64,000 nt of DNA from Clostridia bacterium. Lineage in GTDB: Bacteria > Bacillota > Clostridia > Christensenellales > Aristaeellaceae. Position 1 is the first letter of the stretch, and each line of letters begins with the position of its first letter. The stretch lies in assembly GCA_900769875.1 (NCBI GenBank), contig CAAGII010000036.1, positions 27,545 through 91,544 of the forward strand, given 5' to 3'. Below the pieces are notes generated by a model, which was given only the letters and a program-made list of their open reading frames with translations, was not told where the DNA came from and searched no databases. This document shows positions 44,192 to 52,845 of this stretch, one piece after another. Both the position numbers and the translations under genes were made by a program.

Positions 44192-44244
44192 TCGAAAAAC
44201 CCCATCCGGAGCAATCTTTTCGGCTTTTTCGGCTCCGGATGGGG
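44192..44244 (-). terminator. Terminator of the obg-yhbY-glycosylase operon
   Basis: The perfect 13-bp arms CCCCATCCGGAGC (44200-44212) and GCTCCGGATGGGG (44232-44244) are followed on the minus strand by TTTTTCG. Confidence 0.88.
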
Positions 44245-44249
44245 ATGAT

Positions 44250-44747
44250 TCAGCGCAGGTTCTCCAGCAGCGCGGGCCGCCAGCAGTCAATCAGCCGTTG
44301 CAGCGACCATGAGGCGTTGGCGGGGCTTGTGGAGGGCATCACGAGCGCGGGCATGCCTGTGACCGGCTCAAGGTAGCGGCGGTACATCCTGCCGCTGAGC
44401 GCGCCGTTGCACAAAATGCGCTGGATCGGCGCGTGATCGAGCACCAGACGGATATCGGCCGGCACGACATTGCGCACCGACGCGTCGGACGAGCCGGTGA
44501 TGGTGCAGCTGCCGATCGAGTCCCATAGCGCGAAGTGATGCGACAGCACAAGCGCGGTCTTTTCCTCGATGGTTGCGGGCGTGTCCTCACCGCAGACCGC
44601 GGCAAGCATGCGCCAGAAGCGGTTCTGCGGATGACCGTAGAAGAACTGCTGCTCGCGGCTTTTCACGCTTGGAAAGCTGCCGAGAATCAGCACGCGGCTT
44701 TCGCTGTCCACAAGCGGCGGGAAGGGATGCACAAGCCTTTCACTCAT
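44250..44747 (-). CDS. DNA-deoxyinosine glycosylase (uracil-DNA glycosylase superfamily)
   Basis: A 165-aa protein. LILGSFPSVKSREQQFFYGH followed by PQNRFW is the signature of the hypoxanthine-DNA glycosylase (TIGR04274) branch of the uracil-DNA glycosylase fold. The C-terminal MPSTSPANASWSLQRLIDCW corresponds to the second base-flipping loop. It removes deaminated adenine from DNA and so starts base-excision repair. It lies 21 bases after yhbY and ends at a strong terminator. Confidence 0.87.
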   Translation of the reverse strand: MSERLVHPFPPLVDSESRVLILGSFPSVKSREQQFFYGHPQNRFWRMLAAVCGEDTPATIEEKTALVLSHHFALWDSIGSCTITGSSDASVRNVVPADIRLVLDHAPIQRILCNGALSGRMYRRYLEPVTGMPALVMPSTSPANASWSLQRLIDCWRPALLENLR

Positions 44748-44768
44748 TGCCCGATGCCCTCATGCTTG

Positions 44769-45056
44769 TTATTCCAGCACAATGCGGGGATTCTCCTCGC
44801 TCGGGCGGTAGATCACAAAGCGGCGGCCGATGCACTGCACCGGCTCCGCGCCCAGCTGCTCGCACAGCAGGGCACAGGCTTCGCGGGCGGAGAGCTCCGC
44901 GCCCTGTGTGACGCAGCACTTGATCAGCTCGCGTGCTTCCAGCGCCTGCGAAGCGTCATGCACCGTCGCCGGGGTCACGCCGTTGACGCCGACGTAGAGA
45001 ATGGTATCCAGGTTGTTGGCCAGTGAGCGCAGGTATGCGCGTTGCTTGCTTGTCAT
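44769..45056 (-). CDS. yhbY: YhbY family RNA-binding (CRM domain) protein
   Basis: A 95-aa single CRM domain with the start MTSKQRAYLRSLANNL, the RNA-binding loop VGVNGVTP and the later FVIYRPSEENPRI. YhbY proteins associate with pre-50S ribosomal particles. The position just after obg, another 50S assembly factor, is a conserved arrangement in Bacillota. AGGAGT lies upstream, 21 bases after the obg stop. Confidence 0.93.
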   Translation of the reverse strand: MTSKQRAYLRSLANNLDTILYVGVNGVTPATVHDASQALEARELIKCCVTQGAELSAREACALLCEQLGAEPVQCIGRRFVIYRPSEENPRIVLE

Positions 45057-45077
45057 GCTCCTATACTCCTTTGATTG

Positions 45078-46349
45078 TTATTCCACAAAGTCAAATTCCA
45101 TGTCGATCATGCGCACGGTGTCGCCCTCTTTAGCACCGGCGGCGCGCAGCGCGTCGATCACGCCGTAGCGGCGCAGGCTGCGGTGGAACCAGTTCAAGCT
45201 TTCCTCGTCATCGAAATTGACGCTGTTGAGCAACCGCTCGATGGCTGCGCCGTTGACCTCGTACACGCCGTCTACGCAGACGACTTCATAATCGCTGGGC
45301 AGGATGACCTGATCGTCCAGCTCGATTTCTTCCTCAAAATGCACGATGGGCGGCAGCTCGTCCAGTTGACGGGCGGTCTCGTCCAGCAGCGCGTCAAAGC
45401 CCTTGCGGGTCGCGGCGCTGACGGCGAACACTGGGTAGCCCATGGGCGCGACATGCTCCTTCATGCGCCGGAGATTCTCCTCGCTTTCCGGCAGATCCAT
45501 CTTGTTGCACACCACAATCTGGGGACGGTTGGCAAGCTCGCCGTAGTTGGCAAGCTCGCGGTTGATCTGGTCGAAATCCTCAATCGGGTCGCGGTACTCG
45601 CTGCCTGCGATATCCACCACATGCAGCAAAAGCCGCGTGCGCTCCACATGCCGGAGGAAATCATGCCCGAGGCCTGCGCCGTCCGACGCTCCCTCGATCA
45701 GACCGGGGATGTCCGCCAGCACGATATCCTTGCCGTAGCGGCGCACGATGCCGAGATTGGGCGTGAGGGTGGTGAAATGATAGTTGCCGATCTTTGGCTT
45801 CGCCGCAGTCACCACGCTGAGGATCGTGCTCTTGCCCACGTTGGGGTAGCCCACCAGACCCACATCCGCGATGGTTTTCAGCTCCAGCAGGAAGGTATGC
45901 ACGTCGCACTTCATGCCAGGCTTGGCGAAGTTGGGCGCCTGACGCGTTGACGTTGCGAAATGCTGGTTTCCCCAGCCGCCCTTGCCGCCGCGAAGGATGC
46001 GCTTGGTTTCGCCCGGCTTGTCCATATCCGCGACCACGGCGCCGCTTTCCTCATCGCGAATGACTGTACCGACGGGCACCTTGATCAGCACATCCTCGCC
46101 GTTTCTGCCGGTGCAGCGGCCGCCTGCGCCGTTGCCGCCTGCCTCGGCGGTATACTTGCTCTTGAACCTGAAATCCAGCAGCGTGTGCATGTTCGGGTCG
46201 GCGTACACCAGTACATCGCCGCCCTTGCCGCCGTCGCCGCCGTCAGGGCCGCCATTGAGCACAAACTTCTCCCGGTGGAAGGATACGCTGCCATCACCGC
46301 CGTTACCGGCCTTGCAGGTAATCTTGACATGATCTACAAAATTTCCCAT
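45078..46349 (-). CDS. obg: GTPase Obg (CgtA)
   Basis: A 423-aa GTPase. The Gly-rich N-terminal Obg fold (KAGNGGDGSVSFHREK, GGPDGGDGGKGGDV) is followed by the G domain with GYPNVGKST, DIPGLIEGA and NKMD. A C-terminal OCT domain of about 80 residues (VVCVDGVYEVNGAAIERLL) completes it. Obg functions in 50S ribosome assembly and, in Bacillus, in the stress response and sporulation start. The usual L21-L27 ribosomal protein genes are absent from its upstream side. It is read with yhbY. Confidence 0.98.
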   Translation of the reverse strand: MGNFVDHVKITCKAGNGGDGSVSFHREKFVLNGGPDGGDGGKGGDVLVYADPNMHTLLDFRFKSKYTAEAGGNGAGGRCTGRNGEDVLIKVPVGTVIRDEESGAVVADMDKPGETKRILRGGKGGWGNQHFATSTRQAPNFAKPGMKCDVHTFLLELKTIADVGLVGYPNVGKSTILSVVTAAKPKIGNYHFTTLTPNLGIVRRYGKDIVLADIPGLIEGASDGAGLGHDFLRHVERTRLLLHVVDIAGSEYRDPIEDFDQINRELANYGELANRPQIVVCNKMDLPESEENLRRMKEHVAPMGYPVFAVSAATRKGFDALLDETARQLDELPPIVHFEEEIELDDQVILPSDYEVVCVDGVYEVNGAAIERLLNSVNFDDEESLNWFHRSLRRYGVIDALRAAGAKEGDTVRMIDMEFDFVE

Positions 46350-46414
46350 GGATACCTCCGCTTGACGTTTCGATGCCCTGGGTGAGAGGCATCCGATCGC
46401 TGACTGACCTGCTT

Positions 46415-46442
46415 ATTATACCACAAAAGGGTCAGCGCGCAA
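46415..46442 (-). promoter_or_regulatory. obg promoter overlapping the upstream terminator
   Basis: On the minus strand, TTGCGC (46442-46437) and TATAAT (46420-46415) have 16-base spacing. The -35 lies inside the terminator hairpin of the UPF0210 gene. Confidence 0.6.
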
Positions 46443-46452
46443 GACGCTGACC
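46430..46452 (-). terminator. Terminator of the ACT-UPF0210 operon
   Basis: GGTCAGCG (46430-46437) and CGCTGACC (46445-46452) form a perfect 8-bp stem with a 7-base loop. On the minus strand it is followed by CTTTTG. Confidence 0.7.
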
Positions 46453-46484
46453 GGATCATCTTTGCCATTGTCAGCAATTTGCTG

Positions 46485-47831
46485 TTAATTGCGCAGGGAA
46501 TGCAACGGCGCGGGAATGCGCCCGCCACGGCTGATGAACTCCTCGCAGCGGTAGCCGTTGACGGGCATCACGGGCGCAAAGCCGAGCAGACCGCCGAACT
46601 CGACGGTATCGCCCGCCTTCTTGCCCAGCGCGGGGATGACACGCACGGCGGTCGTTTTGTTGTTGACCATGCCGATGGCGGCTTCGTCCGCGATGATGCC
46701 GCTGATGGTCGCGGCGCTTGTGTCGCCGGGGATGGCGATCATATCCAGACCCACGGAGCATACGCAGGTCATGGCCTCCAGCTTTTCAAGCGTCAGCGCC
46801 CCGGCTGCGGCAGCCTCGATCATGCCGATGTCCTCGCTCACAGGGATAAAGGCGCCGCTCAGGCCGCCCACGTGGTTGGACGCCATGACGCCGCCCTTTT
46901 TCACCGCGTCGTTGAGCAGCGCGAGCGCGGCGGTGGTGCCGGGTGCGCCCGCCATTTCAAGCCCCATCTCGGTGAGAATATGCGCCACGGAGTCACCCCT
47001 CGCTGGAGTAGGCGCAAGCGAGAGATCCACAATGCCAAAGGGGATGTTCAGCCGCTGGCTGGCTTCGCGCGCTACCAGCTGGCCTACGCGCGTGATCTTG
47101 AATGCGGTGCGCTTGATGGTCTCCGCCACCACGTCAAACGGCTGTCCTTTGCAGGCTTCCAGCGCCTTCTTGACCACGCCGGGGCCGGAAACGCCCACGT
47201 TGATCGCCGCCTCCGGTTCGCCCACGCCACAGAACGCGCCGGCCATGAAGGGATTGTCCTCCACGGCGTTGGCAAAGACGACGAGCTTTGCGCAGCCCAG
47301 ACCATCGGAATCGGCGGTCAGCTCCGCCGTCCTTTTGATAATGCCGCCCATATCGCGCACGGCGTTCATGTTCAGACCGGCCTTGGTGCTGCCGACATTC
47401 ACCGAGGAGCAAAGCCGTTCGGTGGAGGCAAGCACCTCGGGGATGGATTCCAGCAGACGCTGGTCGGCGTGCGTCGCGCCCTTTTGCATCAGCGCGGAGT
47501 ATCCGCCGAGGAAATTCACGCCCATTTCACGCGCGGCGCGATCCAGCCAGTGCGCGATGGGGCGGGGATCGCCCTGGCAGATCAGGCTGACGGGCGTGAC
47601 GGAGATGCGCTTGTTCACAATCGGGATACCGAGCTCGCGTTCAAGCGTTTCGCCCGTGCGCACAAGATTCTTTGCTACCGCGCAGATCTTGTCATACACA
47701 CGCTGACCGCAGCGCTCGGCGTCGGAATCGGAGCAGTCCAGCAGGTTGATGCCAAGGGTGATGGTGCGGATGTCGAAGTTCTCCTCCTGAATCATCCGCA
47801 TCGTTTGCAGGATTTCACCAGTATCAATCAT
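46485..47831 (-). CDS. UPF0210 (PFL family/DUF711) protein
   Basis: A 448-aa protein of the UPF0210 family. It shows NFDIRTITLGINLLDC near the N-terminus, VNFLGGYSALMQKG, and the Gly/Ala-rich C-terminal blocks GLDMIAIPGDTSAATISGIIADEAAIG and MVNNKTTAVRVIPA. The fold relates to glycyl-radical/PFL-like barrels, but no glycyl-radical motif or catalysed reaction is known. It is almost always next to a UPF0237 ACT-domain protein, as here (11 bases apart), so the two probably form one ligand-regulated system. Confidence 0.92.
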   Translation of the reverse strand: MIDTGEILQTMRMIQEENFDIRTITLGINLLDCSDSDAERCGQRVYDKICAVAKNLVRTGETLERELGIPIVNKRISVTPVSLICQGDPRPIAHWLDRAAREMGVNFLGGYSALMQKGATHADQRLLESIPEVLASTERLCSSVNVGSTKAGLNMNAVRDMGGIIKRTAELTADSDGLGCAKLVVFANAVEDNPFMAGAFCGVGEPEAAINVGVSGPGVVKKALEACKGQPFDVVAETIKRTAFKITRVGQLVAREASQRLNIPFGIVDLSLAPTPARGDSVAHILTEMGLEMAGAPGTTAALALLNDAVKKGGVMASNHVGGLSGAFIPVSEDIGMIEAAAAGALTLEKLEAMTCVCSVGLDMIAIPGDTSAATISGIIADEAAIGMVNNKTTAVRVIPALGKKAGDTVEFGGLLGFAPVMPVNGYRCEEFISRGGRIPAPLHSLRN

Positions 47832-47842
47832 GCGGCGCCTCC

Positions 47843-48115
47843 TTAAATGTTGTACATCGCGTCAAAGATATCCATGCGCTGCATGTGGATGGTCATGTTC
47901 ATCTCCTCGCGCACAGGCTGAAGCGCCTCGTCGATCTGTGCAAAGTCCATCTTTGCCCCGTCCAGATCGACCACCATCATCATGGTGAAGTATCCGCCAA
48001 GAATGGTCTGGGAAATATCGAGAATGTTGATGTTCATCTCGCTGAGCCTGGTGGCCACGCGGGCGATAATGCCGGTCGCGTCCATACCGGCCACAGAGAT
48101 CAAGGCTTTGGTCAT
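47843..48115 (-). CDS. UPF0237 ACT-domain protein
   Basis: A 90-aa single ACT domain (MTKALISVAGMDATGIIARVATRLSEMNINILDISQTIL). ACT domains bind amino acids or other small ligands and act as regulatory subunits; UPF0237 proteins pair with UPF0210. CAGGAGGTTC precedes the ATG, and the -35/-10 promoter at 48173-48201 drives the pair. Confidence 0.93.
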   Translation of the reverse strand: MTKALISVAGMDATGIIARVATRLSEMNINILDISQTILGGYFTMMMVVDLDGAKMDFAQIDEALQPVREEMNMTIHMQRMDIFDAMYNI

Positions 48116-48172
48116 GCTACGAACCTCCTGTATACGGCCTTATGCCGATGAAATCATTTGTGTTCCTCTACC

Positions 48173-48201
48173 ATATTAAGGTGCGGCGCACGGTTTGTCA
48201 A
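48173..48201 (-). promoter_or_regulatory. Promoter of the ACT-UPF0210 pair
   Basis: On the minus strand, TTGACA (48201-48196) and TAATAT (48178-48173) have 17-base spacing. Confidence 0.7.
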
Positions 48202-48297
48202 GGTGATTTCGATCATTTGGACAAACAGCGTGTCCGCGCATGAGCGGGCACGCACGGGGCATGCTATGGAAAGCTGAAAATGCTTGGAGGAAGGCTT

Positions 48298-48927
48298 ATG
48301 TCGATCGCGACCATGCTGCTGACGGTCATTGCCGTGCTGATCTTCTTCGGTTTGCTTCAGCGCGTGCTGGATCGCATGTACCTGACGGACCGCGCCGCGC
48401 TGCTGCTGGTGGGATGCATGTTTGTGGGTACGCTTCTGCCAAACCTTGTCATTGGGCGTACTCAGGTGAATGTGGGCGGATGCCTGATTCCGCTCGGCGT
48501 ATGCGTTTATCTGCTGCTTCGCGCGGACACCGTGCGCGAGCGTGTGCGCGCATGCGTTGGCGCGCTTGTGACAGCTGCGGCTATCTATCTGCTGGGCCGA
48601 TTCATGCCCAATGAACCGGAAACCATGCCGGTGGATCCCCTGCTGGTCTACAGCCTGACGGCGGGCGTGGTCGCCTGCCTGCTCGGGCGTTCGCGCAGGG
48701 GCGCGTTCATCTGCGGCGTGGTGGGCGTTCTGCTGGCGGATGTGGTGAACGCGGTGCTCCAGTGGTCGCGCGGCGTGGAGCAGACGCTGGTGCTGGGCGG
48801 CGCGGGGCTTGCCGACGCGGTGGTGATCAGCGGTGTGTTCGCTGTGCTGATTACTGAAATTGTGGGAGAAATAGCAGAAAGAGTGTCGAGAAAATTCAAA
48901 AAAGTGGGAGAGAAAAGCAAAACATGA
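48298..48927 (+). CDS. DUF1614-like polytopic membrane protein
   Basis: A 209-aa protein with about six membrane spans and a basic cytoplasmic tail (SRKFKKVGEKSKT). The segment VGTLLPNLVIGRTQVNVGGCLIPLGVCVYLLL resembles the conserved part of DUF1614 proteins. ATG 48298 follows TTGGAGGAAGG. Its stop overlaps the SpoIIP start (ATGA), so it is coupled to that sporulation gene and may act in the same envelope process (inference). Confidence 0.72.
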   Translation: MSIATMLLTVIAVLIFFGLLQRVLDRMYLTDRAALLLVGCMFVGTLLPNLVIGRTQVNVGGCLIPLGVCVYLLLRADTVRERVRACVGALVTAAAIYLLGRFMPNEPETMPVDPLLVYSLTAGVVACLLGRSRRGAFICGVVGVLLADVVNAVLQWSRGVEQTLVLGGAGLADAVVISGVFAVLITEIVGEIAERVSRKFKKVGEKSKT

Positions 48928-50099
48928 AGAAAATCATCATCCTTTGTGGTATTGTGCTTTTGTGCCTGATGCAGGCGGCGCATGCACAGGAGCAGTACTG
49001 GAGCCTTGTGGACGAGCAGGGCCGTTTTCTGACCTGCGTGTGCTACGAGCCGCAGGAGGGCGATGGGTACATCTCGGAAAGCAATCGCCAGTATACCGTG
49101 CTGCGTGTGGAGGGCGATAGAGCGATTTTGAGGGACGACGGCGACGTTGCCATGCCGGAGCTGCCCTGGCTGAGCGGCGTGGAATCCGCGCAGACTGTCA
49201 GCGCGGCGGGGACGGAGCGCTCCATCGCGATGTACTGCACGCATTCGGACGAAAGCTATGAGCCGACGGACGGCTACTACACAACCAGCGGCCGTGGCAG
49301 CATCTATGAGGTGGCGGGTCTGCTGGCGGAGGAGCTGAGCCTTGGTGGCATTCTGTGCGAGGTCGCGGACACGCTGCATCATCCGCATGACGCGGGCGCG
49401 TATCGCCGCTCGCGACAGACCGCGATGCAGCTTGTCAGGACTGCGCCGGATGCGCTCTTTGACATTCACCGCGACGGTATCCCGAATCCGGAGGAATACC
49501 TTGCCGAAATCGGCGGCAGGGAGGTAAGCCGCATCCGATTGCTGGTAGGGCGCGGCAATCAGAACATGGAGGTCAACAAGCGCTTTGCGCTCACGCTCAA
49601 GGCGACTGCCGATCAGGTTTATCCCAAGCTCATCAAGGATATTTACATGGGCAAGGGCGCGTTCAATCAAGATCTCCTGCCCAGGGCGCTCCTGCTGGAG
49701 TGCGGTACCTACACGCTGGAGCGTGAAACGGTGGAGGCGTCCATGCCCATGCTGGCGGACGTCATCACCCGTACCCTCTATGGCGGCAAGGCGGCCGCAG
49801 AGGGCGCATTGACGGGCAGGCAGAGTATTCAGCCGGATGACGTCACGCCCGGCGCGACGGATGCGCCCGAAAAGCCCCTGCCCGGCGAAGGAAAGGCGGC
49901 AGGGCAGGGGATGGTATGGCTGCTGGGGCTTGCGGCCATTGGGCTGATTGTATTTGGCATCGTCCAGACCGGCTCGCTCAGGGGCGGTATGCGCAAAAGC
50001 TCGCGCCACCTGAGCGAAATGACCGGCGGTTTGCTCGGAAAAGGGCCGGAGGATGAAAAGCAGGAGGATCGCCATGACTCCGGCGGCACGGAGGGCTGA
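48924..50099 (+). CDS. spoIIP: Stage II sporulation protein P (SpoIIP)
   Basis: A 391-aa peptidoglycan hydrolase. An N-terminal signal peptide (MKKIIILCGIVLLCLMQAAHA) is followed by the SpoIIP domain, with SIAMYCTHSDESYEPTDG (His107), DTLHHPHDAGAYRRSRQTA, FDIHRDG and LLLECGTYTLERE. SpoIIP is the amidase/endopeptidase of the DMP machine that remodels septal peptidoglycan during engulfment. A C-terminal membrane span (about residues 326-348, MVWLLGLAAIGLIVFGIV) followed by a charged tail is unlike the N-terminal anchoring of the Bacillus protein. Confidence 0.9.
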   Translation: MKKIIILCGIVLLCLMQAAHAQEQYWSLVDEQGRFLTCVCYEPQEGDGYISESNRQYTVLRVEGDRAILRDDGDVAMPELPWLSGVESAQTVSAAGTERSIAMYCTHSDESYEPTDGYYTTSGRGSIYEVAGLLAEELSLGGILCEVADTLHHPHDAGAYRRSRQTAMQLVRTAPDALFDIHRDGIPNPEEYLAEIGGREVSRIRLLVGRGNQNMEVNKRFALTLKATADQVYPKLIKDIYMGKGAFNQDLLPRALLLECGTYTLERETVEASMPMLADVITRTLYGGKAAAEGALTGRQSIQPDDVTPGATDAPEKPLPGEGKAAGQGMVWLLGLAAIGLIVFGIVQTGSLRGGMRKSSRHLSEMTGGLLGKGPEDEKQEDRHDSGGTEG

Positions 50100-50162
50100 G
50101 GCGCGGCAAACGCCCTGAACACACTGGCGCTTCCAATACCCATGGAAACGTCGGCATACAAG

Positions 50163-50200
50163 AAGCGGGCGCTTCCTGATTTTTCAGACTGCGCCCGCTT
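50163..50200. terminator. Hairpin between convergent genes
   Basis: The perfect 10-bp stem AAGCGGGCGC (50163-50172)/GCGCCCGCTT (50191-50200) separates spoIIP and the ABC permease gene. The T tracts are weak on both sides, and the loop holds ATTTTT. Confidence 0.6.
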
Positions 50201-50240
50201 TGATACGGGAGTATGCGGTTTTGGCTGGATGAATCCCCGG

Positions 50241-51908
50241 TCAGCCCTCCAGCACGGCATAGCGCTTCACGGCTACCCTGTGCAGCAGGAGAGCGCCAAG
50301 CAGGGCTTCCGCAATCAGTACGGCAACCACGCCCGCAAAGCGCGCCGCCGCGCCAAAACGGAACGCAAGGTAGACCGCGCCGCCCGGCAGAGCAAGTGCG
50401 GCGATGCACACAAGCATACCAAAGGCCACATTGAGGTTCTGCTTGACCGCCTGCGTTTCATTCGTCCATTGCAGTACGGGGCGGACGGTATCCAATGTCA
50501 TCATGCAGGTCAGGCATGCATAGCGGAGCGGGATGCAGAGCAGCGCGGCTGTGGCAAACACCCACCAGGGCGCGCGGATGCCAAGCAGCAGTACGATCAG
50601 CGTCAGCACGACAGCGAACAGATCAATCGCGGCGCTGACAAGGAGCTTCGCGCGCAGCGCCGTCATCGGGGCTGCGGGCAGTGTGCGCAGCACGGCATGG
50701 CGGCGGCCTTCGCGGCTGATGGCGGTCGGCGCGGCGGGAGAGATGAAGGTTACAAAACCGATCACGGCTGCAAGGATCAGCGTCATATCCAGCGGTGAAA
50801 GCTCGGCGCTCATTTCGTTGAGCGCTTCGCCGAGCATGCCAAGCTCGGGATTGATCGCGCCGCCCAGCAGAAACAGCGCGAGCATCAGCGGGTAAATCAG
50901 CGCGCCCGCGAGGCACTGCATGAGTACCACGGAGGAGCGGACGAGCTGCTTCCACTCAAGTCCGGCCATGGCGAGGAGCTGCGAACGGGCACGGTAGCTG
51001 TCCGAGCCAAGGCGAACTGTTTTTTTGCGACCGCCCTGCTCCGCAAGATTGCGGCAGCGGGACAGATAGCCCGGGCCAAGCGCGAGCGTGACCGCGACGA
51101 TGGAAAGCAGCGATACAGCCGTAAACAGCGCCAGATGACTCCAGCTGCCCATCAGCGCCTTCACCGCCCAGCGGACGGGCGGCAGCGCGCGCGTGACGGC
51201 GTTGAGCAGCCCCTCGGAGGTCAGAATCAGCTTGGCAAACCACATCAAATCCGCGTCGTCGGGCACGCTCGGCATCACCAGCATTTCGCCCAGAATGATG
51301 CCAAAGACCATCAGCATGCTCATACCGGCGGTGATGATGCTGGAATTGCTCGCGCCCTTCACAAGCCGTGCAAGCAGCGTGGACAGGAGCGTGATGATCG
51401 CAACGGGCAGAAGTGGCGACAGGAGCGCGATGAGCAGCGCGCGCAGATAGAGCGCCGCTTCCGCCTTCACATGCATTCCGTACATGACGAAGGCGGGCAG
51501 CATGATGACGGCGTTGAGCGCGGCTTCACCGGCCCAGATTTCGCTCAGCTTGGCCGAGAGCAGCGTGGTGCTGCGGATGGGCAGATAGCTCATCCACATG
51601 GAATCCTTGTTGAAATACAGGCTGGACATGATGTAGAAAAAGCTCATCAGCAGCATGCCGGCCATGCCCACGATCAGCGCCATGGTGGGCAGCATCTCGG
51701 CATGACCCACGGTGCGCAGCAGCTTGTACATCATCCATTCCACACCGATGACAAACGCCAGCATTCCGGCGCCGAGCAGCACCAGCATGAGCAGACTGAG
51801 CAGCTTTTTCCAGCTGATGCGTCCGCTCTCATCCTTCCAGCTTGCCGAGCGGAAATAGGCGAGACGGTTCAGTACCGTCAGGCGCAGCAGCGTACAGTAG
51901 GTTTTCAT
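50241..51908 (-). CDS. ABC exporter permease
   Basis: A 555-aa polytopic membrane protein with about 12 predicted spans and no ATPase motif. It looks like a large two-half ABC-2-type exporter permease (segments such as WMSYLPIRSTTLLSAKL and AISREGRRHAVLRTLPAAP recall the 'putative ABC exporter' group). The gene for the ATPase ends within its start (51905-51908 overlap), so the two form one transporter. The exported substrate is unknown. It is convergent with spoIIP. Confidence 0.8.
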   Translation of the reverse strand: MKTYCTLLRLTVLNRLAYFRSASWKDESGRISWKKLLSLLMLVLLGAGMLAFVIGVEWMMYKLLRTVGHAEMLPTMALIVGMAGMLLMSFFYIMSSLYFNKDSMWMSYLPIRSTTLLSAKLSEIWAGEAALNAVIMLPAFVMYGMHVKAEAALYLRALLIALLSPLLPVAIITLLSTLLARLVKGASNSSIITAGMSMLMVFGIILGEMLVMPSVPDDADLMWFAKLILTSEGLLNAVTRALPPVRWAVKALMGSWSHLALFTAVSLLSIVAVTLALGPGYLSRCRNLAEQGGRKKTVRLGSDSYRARSQLLAMAGLEWKQLVRSSVVLMQCLAGALIYPLMLALFLLGGAINPELGMLGEALNEMSAELSPLDMTLILAAVIGFVTFISPAAPTAISREGRRHAVLRTLPAAPMTALRAKLLVSAAIDLFAVVLTLIVLLLGIRAPWWVFATAALLCIPLRYACLTCMMTLDTVRPVLQWTNETQAVKQNLNVAFGMLVCIAALALPGGAVYLAFRFGAAARFAGVVAVLIAEALLGALLLHRVAVKRYAVLEG

Positions 51909-52642
51909 TTTGCTTCCTCCGCGTCGTCGGTCAGGGTCAGGAACAGCTGCTCCAGGCTTTCGCCGGTATGCCCGGCACGCAGCTCCTCCAGCGTGCCCTG
52001 CGCAACCAGCCTGCCATGGTCGATGATGGCGATCTCATCGCAGAGCCTCTCTGCCACCTCCAGCACATGCGTGGAGAAGAACACCGTGTTTCCTGCCTCG
52101 CAGTGGCGGCGCATTTCCTCCTTGAGAATGTGCGAAGCGCGTGGGTCAAGACCCACCATCGGCTCGTCAAGCACCCAGATGGGCGGCTGATGGATCAGCG
52201 CGCCGATGACCGTCAGCTTCTGCTTCATGCCGCGCGAATAGCCCTTCACCTGCTGCCCGATGGCGTCCTTGAGCTCGAACAGCTCCAGATAATGCTCCAT
52301 GCGCTCCTTACGCACGGAGGCGGGCACGGAGAAAAGGTCTGCCATGAAGCGGAGATACTCGATGCCTGTCAGCCGGTCGTACATATCATGTTCATCGGGT
52401 ACATAGCCCAGAAGGCGCTTGGCTTCAATCGGATGCTTTGCCATGTCATAGCCGCCGATGGTGACAGTGCCCTCCGTCGGCGCGAGAATGCCGGTCATCA
52501 GGCCGATCGTGGTCGTTTTGCCCGCCCCATTCGGGCCGATGAATCCGAAAAGCCTGCCCTTTTCGATATGGAGGCTCAGGTCGTCCACAGCCTTTGTGCC
52601 ACCCTTGCCATACTGCTTGGAAACATGCTCAAACCTGATCAT
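51905..52642 (-). CDS. ABC transporter ATP-binding protein
   Basis: A 245-aa ATPase with Walker A GPNGAGKTTT near residue 38, the signature KGYSRGMKQKL, Walker B IWVLDEPMVGLDPRA and the switch His in FFSTHVLE. The type is that of drug/Na+/bacitracin-like exporters. ATG 52642 is chosen because GGGAGGA lies upstream; an in-frame extension of 90 residues has no family similarity. It overlaps the permease start by 4 bases. Confidence 0.95.
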   Translation of the reverse strand: MIRFEHVSKQYGKGGTKAVDDLSLHIEKGRLFGFIGPNGAGKTTTIGLMTGILAPTEGTVTIGGYDMAKHPIEAKRLLGYVPDEHDMYDRLTGIEYLRFMADLFSVPASVRKERMEHYLELFELKDAIGQQVKGYSRGMKQKLTVIGALIHQPPIWVLDEPMVGLDPRASHILKEEMRRHCEAGNTVFFSTHVLEVAERLCDEIAIIDHGRLVAQGTLEELRAGHTGESLEQLFLTLTDDAEEAK

Positions 52643-52685
52643 TGCGAATCCTCCCTTTGCACGGATTCTCCCGTGCGATAGACAG

Positions 52686-52714
52686 AGTATAGCATAATGA
52701 CCGCACTCTGTGAA
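52686..52714 (-). promoter_or_regulatory. Promoter of the ABC exporter
   Basis: On the minus strand, TTCACA (52714-52709) and TATACT (52691-52686) have 17-base spacing. A small hairpin (GCACGG 52659-52664/CCGTGC 52671-52676) lies in the leader. Confidence 0.68.
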
Positions 52715-52783
52715 CATGCGCTGCTCAAGCCATACAATTTCGCGCTCCAAAACCGCACAATGGCAGAACAGGGCGATTTCCTC

Positions 52784-52813
52784 TTGATTCGCTGACCGCA
52801 TCCGGTATATAAT
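52784..52813 (+). promoter_or_regulatory. Promoter of murC
   Basis: TTGATT (52784-52789) and TATAAT (52808-52813) have 18-base spacing. The promoter is divergent from that of the ABC exporter. Confidence 0.65.
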
Positions 52814-52845
52814 AGCAGCATACAAGAAACGGGAGGATGACTTGC

